A stretch of DNA of 64,000 nt from Heliopora coerulea. Taxonomy: Eukaryota > Cnidaria > Anthozoa > Scleralcyonacea > Helioporidae. Below are positions 50,601 to 52,655 of the stretch, one piece after another; positions within the stretch are counted from its first letter, which is position 1; each line of letters opens with the position of its first letter. A program made the position numbers and the translations under genes. The stretch covers positions 558,001 through 622,000 of the forward strand of contig JASJOG010000008.1 in assembly GCA_030142905.1 (NCBI GenBank). Direction: 5' to 3'. The notes under the pieces are model-generated. The model did no database searches, was not told the DNA's origin, and was given only the letters and a program-made list of their open reading frames with translations.

Positions 50601-51363
50601 CTGGGGGAAAGTTTGCATCCTTTTGGGACAGTTCCGGAATAAGAACGCACGAATAGCCAATAATAGTGTCTGTCTGATAACTTTTCCAGTTAAATTATCG
50701 ACCGTGTTTTATGTATTTTGTGCTTTGAATGCTGAATTCACTTAATTAACGGTTGGGGGCTGAATGATTTTTATCTAGTCTGCAATAAGAATAGTCACAG
50801 CAGACCAATAATGCATCTTTATGTGTTGACCTTCTTGAGCAACCCCTTTGCGACAGTTCATAAGACAGTAGTTGAGACTTTTAGCTCAAAATATATCTTG
50901 GTCTCATCCAAATTCTAACTATATCATACCCCGTCAAGCCACGTGGCCTTTCTGGTATGAGCCGATATGTTTTTTTCGTTGAAGCTATGCCTAGATGAAA
51001 TGGCGTGCTTATACCAAGAAACTTAGTCATGTCAACAATTGTTAAAAAAATACTGATTGGTGGGTTTCGTATAAAGTGTTCTTCATCGCACGGATTTCTG
51101 ATTTATGGCCAATTACTGCTATTTTCTCCTTGTGAAATATTTTTTTTTGCGGGGTAAATTACAGATGTTAAGACTGATATAGCGTAAAGTTTATTTACGG
51201 TATCATTATTTTTCAGGTAGTTGTCATGAAACGAACTCTTGGTACTGGCTATGCTGATGTCGACAACCCAGTCTTCTATAAACCAAACACATCGATGTTA
51301 CTTGGAGATGCAAAAACTTCATGTGACAGCCTTCATGCATTAGTTCAGTCCATCTATAACTAA
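786..51363 (+). CDS. NNT: NAD(P) transhydrogenase, mitochondrial (14-exon gene, spliced)
   Basis: Nicotinamide nucleotide transhydrogenase of the inner mitochondrial membrane. It couples proton entry to hydride transfer from NADH to NADP+, supplying matrix NADPH. Fourteen exons join to about 1075 codons: presequence (residues about 1-45), dI NAD(H) domain (about 50-430), proline-rich linker (about 429-460), dII membrane domain (about 468-885), dIII NADP(H) domain (about 890-1075). Visible signature residues are R182/Q187/D190 in the dI loop, GGGVAGL at 234-240, His697 in the FHSFVGLA motif, Asn829 in [18 protein letters not shown] at 921-930 and [14 protein letters not shown] near the C terminus. 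All junctions from exon 2 on are GT-AG and phase-consistent, with no internal stop, so the gene looks functional. The start is tentative. The coordinates span introns; exons are listed separately. Identity is near certain from continuous family-level similarity. Confidence 0.97.
846..3216 (+). other. NNT intron 1
   Basis: About 2.4 kb of AT-rich DNA with a pyrimidine run near 1482-1510. No RT fragment, tRNA-like sequence or clear inverted repeat was seen. It ends with the pyrimidine-rich acceptor ttttgcttttag at 3216. Confidence 0.5.
3217..3280 (+). CDS. NNT: NNT exon 2: rest of the presequence
   Basis: 64 bp between a ttttag acceptor and an AAAAG|gtgatt donor. It reads [21 protein letters not shown] and leaves one base that completes an Ala codon with exon 3 (phase 1). 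It is basic and amphipathic, without acidic residues after the first, so it fits a mitochondrial targeting peptide. There is no conserved domain here, so support is phase compatibility with exon 3 plus composition. Confidence 0.75.
3281..5191 (+). other. NNT intron 2
   Basis: AT-rich intron holding one tRNA-type SINE (4178-4420). Overlapping open frames at 4502-4831 (+) and 4538-4744 (-) show no family signature and are treated as chance. It ends in cttgttttcag. Confidence 0.6.
4178..4420 (+). repeat. SINE family B, copy 1
   Basis: Shares an ordered set of blocks with 40206-40430 (+) and 48600-48824 (-): a gtgctagtgg/gtgctgttgg head, cacgtgtctctcaccac, a B-box-like gggttcgattcc, then catgag, a ctggacctct-type block, gagaacagct and a taaata end. 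The internal pol III B box suggests a tRNA-derived SINE. The family name is unknown to me. Confidence 0.65.
5192..5448 (+). CDS. NNT: NNT exon 3: N-terminal dI
   Basis: Begins with two bases completing Ala42 and reads through [15 protein letters not shown], then the [18 protein letters not shown] helix and [11 protein letters not shown] strand typical of the first lobe of the NAD(H)-binding domain dI, shared with alanine dehydrogenase. It covers residues 42-127 and ends in phase 0 at IIIK|gtagga. The acceptor is cttgttttcag. Confidence 0.97.
5943..6773. mobile_element. PIF/Harbinger-like MITE
   Basis: The left end gggtctgttctcataagg and the right end (read on the other strand) ggccctgttcacatgaagcg are imperfect terminal inverted repeats. 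Further in, agatatctc-type motifs recur in both orientations. The element is flanked by TAA on both sides (5940-5942 and 6774-6776), the 3-bp duplication typical of PIF/Harbinger. No transposase frame is present, so it is non-autonomous. Confidence 0.65.
7307..7768. mobile_element. Non-autonomous inverted-repeat element (taccgtattt termini)
   Basis: Left end taccgtatttccttgaat and right end attcaagaaaatacggta are near-perfect terminal inverted repeats 462 bp apart. The subterminal region repeats ggcgattatt / ggtgattatt motifs. No transposase is encoded. The superfamily is not certain. Confidence 0.7.
7769..8071. mobile_element. Second MITE-like element directly abutting the previous one
   Basis: Starts ggaccgtttgcataggagtg and ends ttgtaaacggggc, imperfect inverted termini of the 'ggcccgtttaca' type. 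The interior carries repeated ttactcgg, ttacccgg and gagatcc motifs on both strands. Boundaries are approximate. Confidence 0.5.
8701..8777 (+). repeat. tRNA-Thr-like sequence (SINE head or tRNA pseudogene)
   Basis: 77 nt with an A-box-like gagttggtagagcagcgg, anticodon-loop-like tcggtaa (GGU, Thr), a B-box-like gctcgaatcccgctc, and ends gttgg/tcaac that could pair only partly. Stem mismatches argue against a functional tRNA. It resembles the minus-strand copy at 16619-16697. Confidence 0.5.
9379..9541. repeat. Hairpin-forming inverted repeat
   Basis: The left arm (about 9379-9428, including gagaaaagtgtgcataatca) and right arm (about 9488-9541, including gattatgcggacttttctcg) are complementary over about 50 bp. 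The hairpin is bracketed by a direct repeat atacatgcttcact at about 9360 and 9566. It looks like a foldback or MITE insertion. Confidence 0.6.
9740..10058 (+). CDS. NNT: NNT exon 4: dI core with RQD loop
   Basis: Residues 128-233 plus the first base of Gly234. It contains [14 protein letters not shown], the mobile loop with R182, Q187 and D190 at the spacing of Arg127/Gln132/Asp135 of the Rhodospirillum rubrum enzyme, then [34 protein letters not shown] and the start of the nucleotide-binding fold VLVIG. The acceptor is tttttgccag and the donor ATAG|gtatgt, phase 1. Confidence 0.98.
11389..11520 (-). repeat. tRNA-derived element with inverted B-box duplication
   Basis: On the minus strand 11466-11389 reads ttggtagctcaatggttagagcgtctc (A box) and gggttcgatccccgtc (B box), a tRNA-like molecule. 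At about 11481-11518 the B-box end recurs in the opposite orientation with the same ggggctca extension, so the ends form an inverted repeat. Confidence 0.6.
11933..12106. repeat. Hairpin-forming inverted repeat (about 175 bp)
   Basis: Left arm attttaattactgacct ... cattatatcagcgaatgc ... gcaaaatttta matches the right arm on the opposite strand: tataattttgc ... gcattcgttgatataatg ... aggtcagtaatt. The centre is near 12020. It has no coding capacity. Confidence 0.65.
12345..12497 (+). CDS. NNT: NNT exon 5: dI dinucleotide-binding motif
   Basis: Residues 234-284. It opens with GGGVAGL, the glycine-rich turn of the Rossmann fold in dI, followed by [20 protein letters not shown] (the Asp at the end of the second strand contacts the NAD ribose in this family) and GAEFLEIKG. 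Acceptor cttgcttccag, donor GAAG|gtaaaa, phase 1 on both sides. Confidence 0.97.
12498..13288 (+). other. NNT intron 5
   Basis: Shortest intron of the gene (791 bp). No repeat or gene recognised. It ends with ttattttttcag. Confidence 0.6.
13289..13545 (+). CDS. NNT: NNT exon 6: dI second half
   Basis: Residues 285-370. It contains [19 protein letters not shown], the [21 protein letters not shown] segment, and [22 protein letters not shown], all diagnostic of dI. Donor GTTCAA|gtgagt in phase 0. Confidence 0.98.
15327..15565. mobile_element. Short inverted-repeat element
   Basis: Left end cgatctggtctaaaatccac...gagtcagaacacgagtt and right end aacttgtgttctgactcgtg...ttttagaccagatcg are inverted repeats of about 45 bp. 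Weaker similarity (gcgaac / cgcagttcg) continues outward on each side. It is non-coding and probably a MITE. Confidence 0.65.
16619..16697 (-). repeat. tRNA-Thr-like SINE head, minus strand
   Basis: On the minus strand: A box tgattgctcaatcggtagag, loop ctggtaa (GGU, Thr-like), B box gagttcaaatccc, then atctggtcaac. It resembles the tRNA-like sequence at 8701-8777, so the two are likely from one tRNA-Thr-derived family. Confidence 0.6.
16931..17182 (-). pseudogene. 3' remnant of a LINE reverse transcriptase (L2/CR1-like)
   Basis: The 83-aa minus frame ends with [22 protein letters not shown], the conserved C-terminal segment that follows the RT domain in many CR1/L2/Jockey-group LINEs. Preceding residues ([12 protein letters not shown]) also fit that tail. 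The rest of the element is missing. An AT-dinucleotide-rich stretch at 16800-16860 lies on its 3' side. Confidence 0.6.
18498..19010 (+). pseudogene. 5'-truncated L2/CR1-like LINE with ATT tail
   Basis: 18498-18887 encodes the RT C-terminal region: [20 protein letters not shown], then [15 protein letters not shown], the usual post-RT motif of CR1/L2-group LINEs. After the stop codon come about 100 bp of 3' UTR and an ATT repeat at about 18990-19010, as expected for a 3' microsatellite tail. 5' truncation is normal for LINE copies. The tail stops about 80 bp before exon 7. Confidence 0.7.
19091..19388 (+). CDS. NNT: NNT exon 7: end of dI and proline-rich linker
   Basis: Residues 371-469. [20 protein letters not shown] and the [19 protein letters not shown] segment complete dI. 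Then comes [10 protein letters not shown] and a Lys/Pro/Ala-rich linker up to INPFQEK, which leads into the membrane domain. The LPTQ stretch and the Trp-Pro motif are closer to bacterial alpha subunits than to human NNT, which as I recall it has MATQ and lacks the Pro5 run. Acceptor cgttatcag, donor GCCG|gtacgt, phase 1. Confidence 0.96.
19389..21538 (+). other. NNT intron 7
   Basis: Holds the minus-strand LINE 3' end at 19676-20439. The remainder (20440-21538) shows no recognisable gene or repeat; open frames at 20636-20857 and 21081-21290 are low-complexity hydrophobic/basic translations. Confidence 0.6.
19676..20439 (-). pseudogene. Frameshifted LINE RT C-terminus with ATTC tail
   Basis: The minus frame at 20439-20215 carries [20 protein letters not shown] and [13 protein letters not shown], the thumb region of a CR1/L2-type reverse transcriptase. 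20174-19827 continues in another frame with [20 protein letters not shown] and [14 protein letters not shown]. The gap between the two frames still reads as conserved sequence, so a frameshift near 20180-20215 broke one ORF. On the 3' side an AATAAAGTTT motif and an (ATTC)n tail lie at 19676-19695. Confidence 0.75.
21539..21862 (+). CDS. NNT: NNT exon 8: first membrane helices of dII
   Basis: Residues 470-577. Hydrophobic segments alternate with the conserved [20 protein letters not shown] motif, [11 protein letters not shown], and [19 protein letters not shown], corresponding to the bacterial alpha-subunit membrane part and the junction into the beta part. Acceptor tgttgtag, donor CCAG|gtgcgt, phase 1. 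Confidence 0.98.
22107..22491. mobile_element. Foldback (long inverted-repeat) element
   Basis: The left arm includes ataactaatacagcaatt, gagctttcggtcaccgga and ggccttcgtcagg. The right arm mirrors it with cctgacaaaggccacag, tggtgaccgaaagctcg and tgctgtattagttat. The middle (22215-22330) is itself palindromic (agaaagtgac...gtcactttct). The arms cover nearly the whole element, so the transcript could fold into a long hairpin. Confidence 0.7.
22921..23221 (+). repeat. SINE family A, copy 1 (tRNA-derived)
   Basis: A tRNA-like core at about 23024-23090 (cctccgtagctcagttggca A box; cgccggttctattgcc degenerate B box) is flanked by family-specific sequence: cttcacttaatcggcattac upstream and caggtcccggttgggtctta downstream. 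A cagtcgagtgaaaatgccat block starts again at 23194, matching the element's own start at 22921, as if a second copy began in tandem. Confidence 0.75.
23222..23279. repeat. TATAA microsatellite
   Basis: A run of ataatat units directly after SINE A copy 1. Confidence 0.9.
23993..24181 (+). CDS. NNT: NNT exon 9: dII helices
   Basis: Residues 578-640. It starts [20 protein letters not shown] and continues to [27 protein letters not shown], the CCVGALAGL segment being almost invariant in the family. Acceptor ctatcttatcag, donor TTAG|gtatgc, phase 1 on both sides. Confidence 0.98.
24511..24665. repeat. TTCC/TTTC polypyrimidine microsatellite
   Basis: About 155 bp of nearly pure C/T on the plus strand (ttcc and tttc units). 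The open frames across it on both strands (24434-24784 +, 24444-24737 -) are microsatellite artefacts. Confidence 0.95.
25183..27469 (-). pseudogene. RLE-type non-LTR retrotransposon (R2/NeSL-like), decayed
   Basis: One ORF read on the minus strand, broken several times. In order: a Lys/Arg-rich N-terminal segment (27469-27170), an RT domain (27104-26511, with [28 protein letters not shown] and the catalytic [10 protein letters not shown]), a CCHC zinc knuckle (C-x2-C-x8-H-x4-C, near 25850), and a restriction-like endonuclease with [10 protein letters not shown]...KIIDIAIP (PD...D) at about 25540-25620. The ORF ends ILRKVLDT with its stop at 25294-25296. Frameshifts lie near 27170, 26540 (a TA run) and 25482, with a stop near 26401. 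An (AAT)n run at about 25183 may mark the 3' UTR tail. It is not functional as it stands. Confidence 0.85.
27470..27553. repeat. ATT microsatellite between LINE units
   Basis: The plus strand reads (att)n with cat interruptions. On the LINE strand it is the AAT tail of the unit at 27554-28257. It sits exactly at the truncated N-terminal edge of the larger LINE copy. Confidence 0.9.
27554..28257 (-). mobile_element. Internally deleted RLE-LINE derivative
   Basis: On the minus strand, 28257-27920 reads as an apparent 5' region. A Met-initiated frame near 28010 gives [18 protein letters not shown] and [10 protein letters not shown]. It runs directly into the C-terminal end of the RLE family: [31 protein letters not shown] and [19 protein letters not shown] with a stop at 27652. 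About 100 bp of 3' UTR and an AAT tail follow. RT, zinc knuckle and nuclease core are missing, so it is a non-autonomous deletion derivative. That the 5' part belongs to the same family is inference. Confidence 0.6.
28258..28400. repeat. ATT/TATTATA microsatellite
   Basis: About 140 bp of att, atat and gtt units between the deletion derivative and a further fragment at 28405-28560. Confidence 0.9.
28405..28560 (-). repeat. Possible 3' fragment of a third LINE unit
   Basis: On the minus strand cctaggttgtccaag...gaaagcgttacaaag runs into the AAT-rich tract, the same topology as the other two units here (unique sequence, then AAT tail). No protein motif remains, so membership is inferred from position only. 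Confidence 0.35.
29584..30057 (+). CDS. NNT: NNT exon 10: central proton-channel helices of dII
   Basis: Largest exon, residues 641-798. It carries [20 protein letters not shown], where His697 corresponds to the essential beta-subunit histidine (His91 in E. coli), then [20 protein letters not shown] and [14 protein letters not shown]. At least five hydrophobic helices are visible. Acceptor ttccttccag, donor CTTG|gtaggt, phase 1. Confidence 0.98.
30257..30895. repeat. TA and CATA microsatellite complex
   Basis: Alternating (ta)n, (cata)n, tatatgatttta and again (ta)n tracts. Embedded sequence at 30281-30330 (attcattaagtgttcatgag, then aaaagacaaaagaaaatc) recurs at 61040-61090. An inverted tatgattttcttttgtc is at about 30735. 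Repeated insertion and slippage are likely. Confidence 0.9.
31262..31530 (+). repeat. SINE family A, copy 2 (tRNA-derived)
   Basis: The cleanest plus-strand copy: atatacccttcacttagtcg lead, A box ttcgtagctcagttggca, B box caggttcgattcccagcc, then caggtcccaattgggcctta and a cactcgaggttttcttcctt end. Confidence 0.8.
32267..32748. mobile_element. Mariner/pogo-like MITE
   Basis: Terminal inverted repeats cggtgaactccctctaagac and (from the other strand) cagtgaactccctcttaacg, flanked by TA on both sides (32265-32266, 32749-32750), the target of the Tc1/mariner superfamily. Internal copies of the ggtgtccgtctta motif lie near 32325 and 32650. 482 bp, no transposase. Confidence 0.8.
33780..34046 (+). 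CDS. NNT: NNT exon 11: last dII helices
   Basis: Residues 799-887. It contains the near-invariant [20 protein letters not shown] with Asn829 (Asn222 of the E. coli beta subunit), then [20 protein letters not shown] and the start of the hinge FGGYGT that leads into dIII. Acceptor ttatttag, donor ACAG|gtttat, phase 1. Confidence 0.98.
34088..34430. mobile_element. hAT-like MITE
   Basis: Ends caggggtgcgcaacc and ggttgcgcaccctg are terminal inverted repeats. The 8-bp flanks cattaaaa and tattaaat match at 6 of 8 positions, consistent with an aged hAT target duplication. 343 bp, non-coding, starting 41 bp after exon 11. Confidence 0.75.
35104..35393 (-). repeat. SINE family A, copy 3
   Basis: On the minus strand: cttaatcggtattaccaccc lead, A box gtagctcactcggcaaagca, B box cgcgggttcgatttcc, then caggtcccggttgggtctta. 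It faces copy 4 head to head. Confidence 0.8.
35394..35641 (+). repeat. SINE family A, copy 4
   Basis: A box ccttagctcagttggcagag and B box cgcgggtttgattcccagcc, followed by caggtctcggttgggtctta and cactcgagattttccttctt. The lead sequence is shortened and replaced by a short repeat of gaactactgaactacatgaa. With copy 3 it forms an inverted pair of about 540 bp. Confidence 0.8.
36049..36678 (-). CDS. Unrecognised 209-aa ORF, highly charged
   Basis: Intronic, antisense to NNT. An acidic start ([14 protein letters not shown]) is followed by a [11 protein letters not shown] segment, an Asp/Glu-rich centre and a Lys/Arg-rich C terminus resembling nuclear-localisation clusters. I recognise no family. 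Its ATG overlaps the stop of the upstream 96-aa frame (ATGTTGA). It may be a retroelement accessory ORF, a broken exon of a host gene, or chance. Protein-like composition over 209 codons favours something once translated. Confidence 0.35.
   Translation of the reverse strand: MLTRLRARALYAFGYNSNDEMSDDELEMKTRLDDSKVTDGGWVFIRQKRPQRSCTKRNLQSETDEWFTVKKSARNRIDKTRSRSDNKLSMDYDTADDIDYLVEDKIPPEQQDKGSLFRESEGEPLEPVDTVLTRNQKRLMMAAQESKAILDRGMKTQRLQNSSPPSANVSRKQMRHENRTITRSENNKRGRKRHMMANKYSGKSGQRCA
36672..36962 (-). CDS. Unrecognised 96-aa ORF upstream of and overlapping the 209-aa ORF
   Basis: Reads [20 protein letters not shown] and [16 protein letters not shown]. Near its 3' end the alternative frame ([17 protein letters not shown]) looks more protein-like, suggesting a frameshift before its stop. 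It lies between the gypsy fragment and the 209-aa ORF, all on the minus strand. Confidence 0.3.
   Translation of the reverse strand: MLFRRRVVSSGVLLGIVDLEAVSFLNNKKEIVSQDESYQGWLKVDITLRSATRRRNAVQLINPSNAIHDVIDTQVRTETTFRQFWRFISCTRTVLC
37106..38029 (-). pseudogene. Ty3/gypsy LTR retrotransposon fragment (RT-RNase H)
   Basis: 307 codons open. It starts inside the RT palm at [17 protein letters not shown], has [15 protein letters not shown] (the catalytic DD pair), the connection motif [18 protein letters not shown], and the RNase H region from [17 protein letters not shown] through [14 protein letters not shown] to NADCLSRL. The start of RT, protease, gag, integrase and LTRs are not seen, so it is a fragment. 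The long open frame indicates a fairly recent insertion. Confidence 0.85.
38349..38413. repeat. Short palindromic MITE
   Basis: ctggttttcatataatcgct and its inverse gtgattatatggaaaccagg flank a gatcg-rich centre. The same right half recurs at 42366-42426 in intron 13. Confidence 0.7.
39386..39625 (+). CDS. NNT: NNT exon 12: N-terminal dIII, NADP(H) site
   Basis: Residues 888-967. [15 protein letters not shown] marks the start of d[22 protein letters not shown] is the GxGxxA-type NADP-binding turn with the following helix, and [20 protein letters not shown] is a core dIII segment. Acceptor ttaattatccag, donor CTTG|gtaaga, phase 1. Confidence 0.98.
40206..40492 (+). repeat. SINE family B, copy 2 with TTTTAC tail
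   Basis: Head gggtgctgttggcacgtgtg, gtctctgtcaccacagtgac, the ggtgcaattccagctcc B-box position (degenerate), catgaggggtggcccttac, gagaacagctcagcta and a taaataaaaac end. A tail of ttttac/ttttta units (40432-40492) follows. Confidence 0.7.
40525..40856. mobile_element. Palindromic (foldback) MITE
   Basis: The two halves are inverted copies: cattaacgccaacctcaaac...gacgaccattaacaccatt...aattgaaattttatccctga. The centre is near 40670, with short non-matching sequence at 40755-40800 in the right arm only. The whole element could form one long hairpin. Non-coding. Confidence 0.85.
40884..41214. repeat. CTCTTG/CTTTTA compound microsatellite
   Basis: About 330 bp of six-base and related units (ctcttg, cttact, cttttac), including higher-order repeats of the type ttttactcttactcttgctg. 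It starts about 25 bp after the palindromic element. Confidence 0.95.
41945..42123 (+). CDS. NNT: NNT exon 13: dIII core
   Basis: Residues 968-1027. [39 protein letters not shown] and [16 protein letters not shown] are all strongly conserved dIII segments. The VIGANDTVN loop contacts NADP(H). Acceptor ttggttgtag, donor AAT|gtaagt, phase 0. Confidence 0.98.
43578..44152. mobile_element. Inverted-repeat element
   Basis: The left sequence gttcttgagccacggacgtc...aaccggaagattt at 43578-43624 is mirrored by aaatcttccggttgccgtcc...ctcaagaacgtc at 44109-44145. A further copy, gagccgtccgtggctcaaga, lies at 44279-44300, so copies may be nested. No transposase. Confidence 0.55.
44528..44697. repeat. 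TTTA microsatellite
   Basis: About 170 bp of (ttta)n with a few tta and tttt interruptions. Confidence 0.95.
45113..45480. repeat. Element with repeated gtcgggga motifs
   Basis: ccccgtcggggaat, ccccctgtcggggaaa, gtcggggaatttt and ccccctgtcggggacg occur within about 370 bp. The outer ends ggtggtgccagag and (opposite strand) gtggcgcaggga are weakly similar. Perhaps a degraded DNA transposon; boundaries uncertain. Confidence 0.35.
48600..48824 (-). repeat. SINE family B, copy 3
   Basis: On the minus strand: ggttgctgttggcacagtgg, acacgtgtctttcacctctg, gagttgaattccagttg at the B-box position and acatgggggtggcccttact. These are the same ordered blocks as the copy at 40206. The 3' boundary is approximate. 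Confidence 0.65.
51217..51363 (+). CDS. NNT: NNT exon 14: C terminus and stop
   Basis: Residues 1028-1075 and TAA at 51361-51363. [20 protein letters not shown] is the conserved basic motif binding the NADP 2'-phosphate, and [20 protein letters not shown] is the conserved C-terminal helix region. Acceptor atttttcag in phase 0. Confidence 0.98.
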   Translation, partial: VVVMKRTLGTGYADVDNPVFYKPNTSMLLGDAKTSCDSLHALVQSIYN

Positions 51364-52655
51364 CTGGCATAACAAGGAGGAAACAAGTTAGTCTTGGTAG
51401 AACAGTCAAATTGTTTTCATGACTTGGATCTAGTACAATAATAGGTGTATGTTTTCCTAGTGCGAGATAGAATGAACTGGCAGCAGGTAGTAGTTTCAGC
51501 ACATACAAAATATATAACCGAAAGGAATGTTTCTGAACCCAGTTCAATTTTAATTATTAAATTTGGAATACGTAAACTGTTTTGTTTGATTTTTTTACCC
51601 CATATTTCTGCCAATGTGTGAACTGAAATTCTTTATTGCGCTCTATCAAGATTGGTTACTTTAATTCAAGAATTAACCCCAAGAATACAATTCTAGCGGT
51701 AGCCACCATGTCGTAAAAGCTTGAAAGGTAGAATTTGAATTGTTCCAAAAAGTTTCTAAAACTCTTCAGAGGAATTCTGTAATTTGTGGTATGTCAGATA
51801 TTTACCCAAGACACGACGAAGACATGATCTTAAGTCAATATAAAGAATCGTTTATCTGCTGTTGTCATAACGTTGAGGAAATATTGATCTTGTGGTTTCC
51901 TGTCATCCTGTATGGCTGAGAAGATGTGTTCCAGATGTAAATCTTGATGTGGCTCCCATGTTATGTTTTACCGTTTAACTAGAAAGACCAACGAACTTTC
52001 CAGTTTGTTTTTGTTTTTTTTTATCTTTTAAACGTGAAGAATCAGTTGCCTAACTGGTTCCTCAACTTTTTGAAGCTCTCGGTTCAACACTTGCTCGGAG
52101 GGGCCTTATTAATTTATAGTTTAGTTGTTCGTTTTAACGTTAAGCTTGAACGTTTCTCATACGAATATCACGGATAGAGGTTTGTTTCTTTGAGAATTTT
52201 CACCGTACAGTAATTAACTGTGAAGTTCTTCATGTTGACGTGATTCCAAACTACATGCCCGTCCTTTTTCCTTGATAATCTTGTTCCTCGGAATCACTTC
52301 ATGTCAGTTTTCTTTAGCTCAAGGAAGGCCTGAAAATGAAGCCTGTATATATACGCTTTGGACGAAAGATAATGTGTGAATCCTTAACATCTCTAAATTT
52401 AGGTTTCTCTTCTCATTAGATCTCCAGCACTTTCGAACCCAACGTGCGCTGCGTGTGATTCCATTTTCATATTATATTTGTTATAATTGCGTGTTTTATT
52501 AAATTCCTACAGTGTCACCTTTTTGATTAGGGTTTTGAAAAGGATACAATGTCGCCACAACAACAACTGGAGTCTCAAGACTCTTTGTCGGCAGGTGCCA
52601 AATAATTTTTCAAGTATAGAAGTTCAGTTTGATAAGCCTATGAAGTATTAATAAA
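51364..52655 (+). other. Probable NNT 3' UTR
   Basis: Sequence after the stop with no coding signature. The first plus-strand AATAAA noticed is at 52650-52655, and another is at 53637-53642. Which of these, or an AATATA-type variant near 51838, ends the mRNA cannot be decided here. The frame at 52677-53183 has no recognisable family. Confidence 0.3.
52650..52655 (+). promoter_or_regulatory. Candidate polyadenylation signal AATAAA
   Basis: Canonical hexamer about 1.3 kb after the NNT stop codon. In AT-rich DNA the hexamer occurs often by chance. Confidence 0.25.

Larger units (their letters stand above)
42124..51216 (+). other. NNT intron 13 (9.1 kb)
   Basis: Longest intron. It holds a half-palindrome (42366-42426), an inverted-repeat element (43578-44152), TTTA microsatellite (44528-44697), a gtcgggga-rich element (45113-45480), SINE B copy 3 (48600-48824) and a cluster of cacatgtg/catatg palindromes (49505-49695). 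Open frames at 45997-46572 and 47045-47733 match nothing I know. 49700-51216 shows nothing recognisable. Confidence 0.6.
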
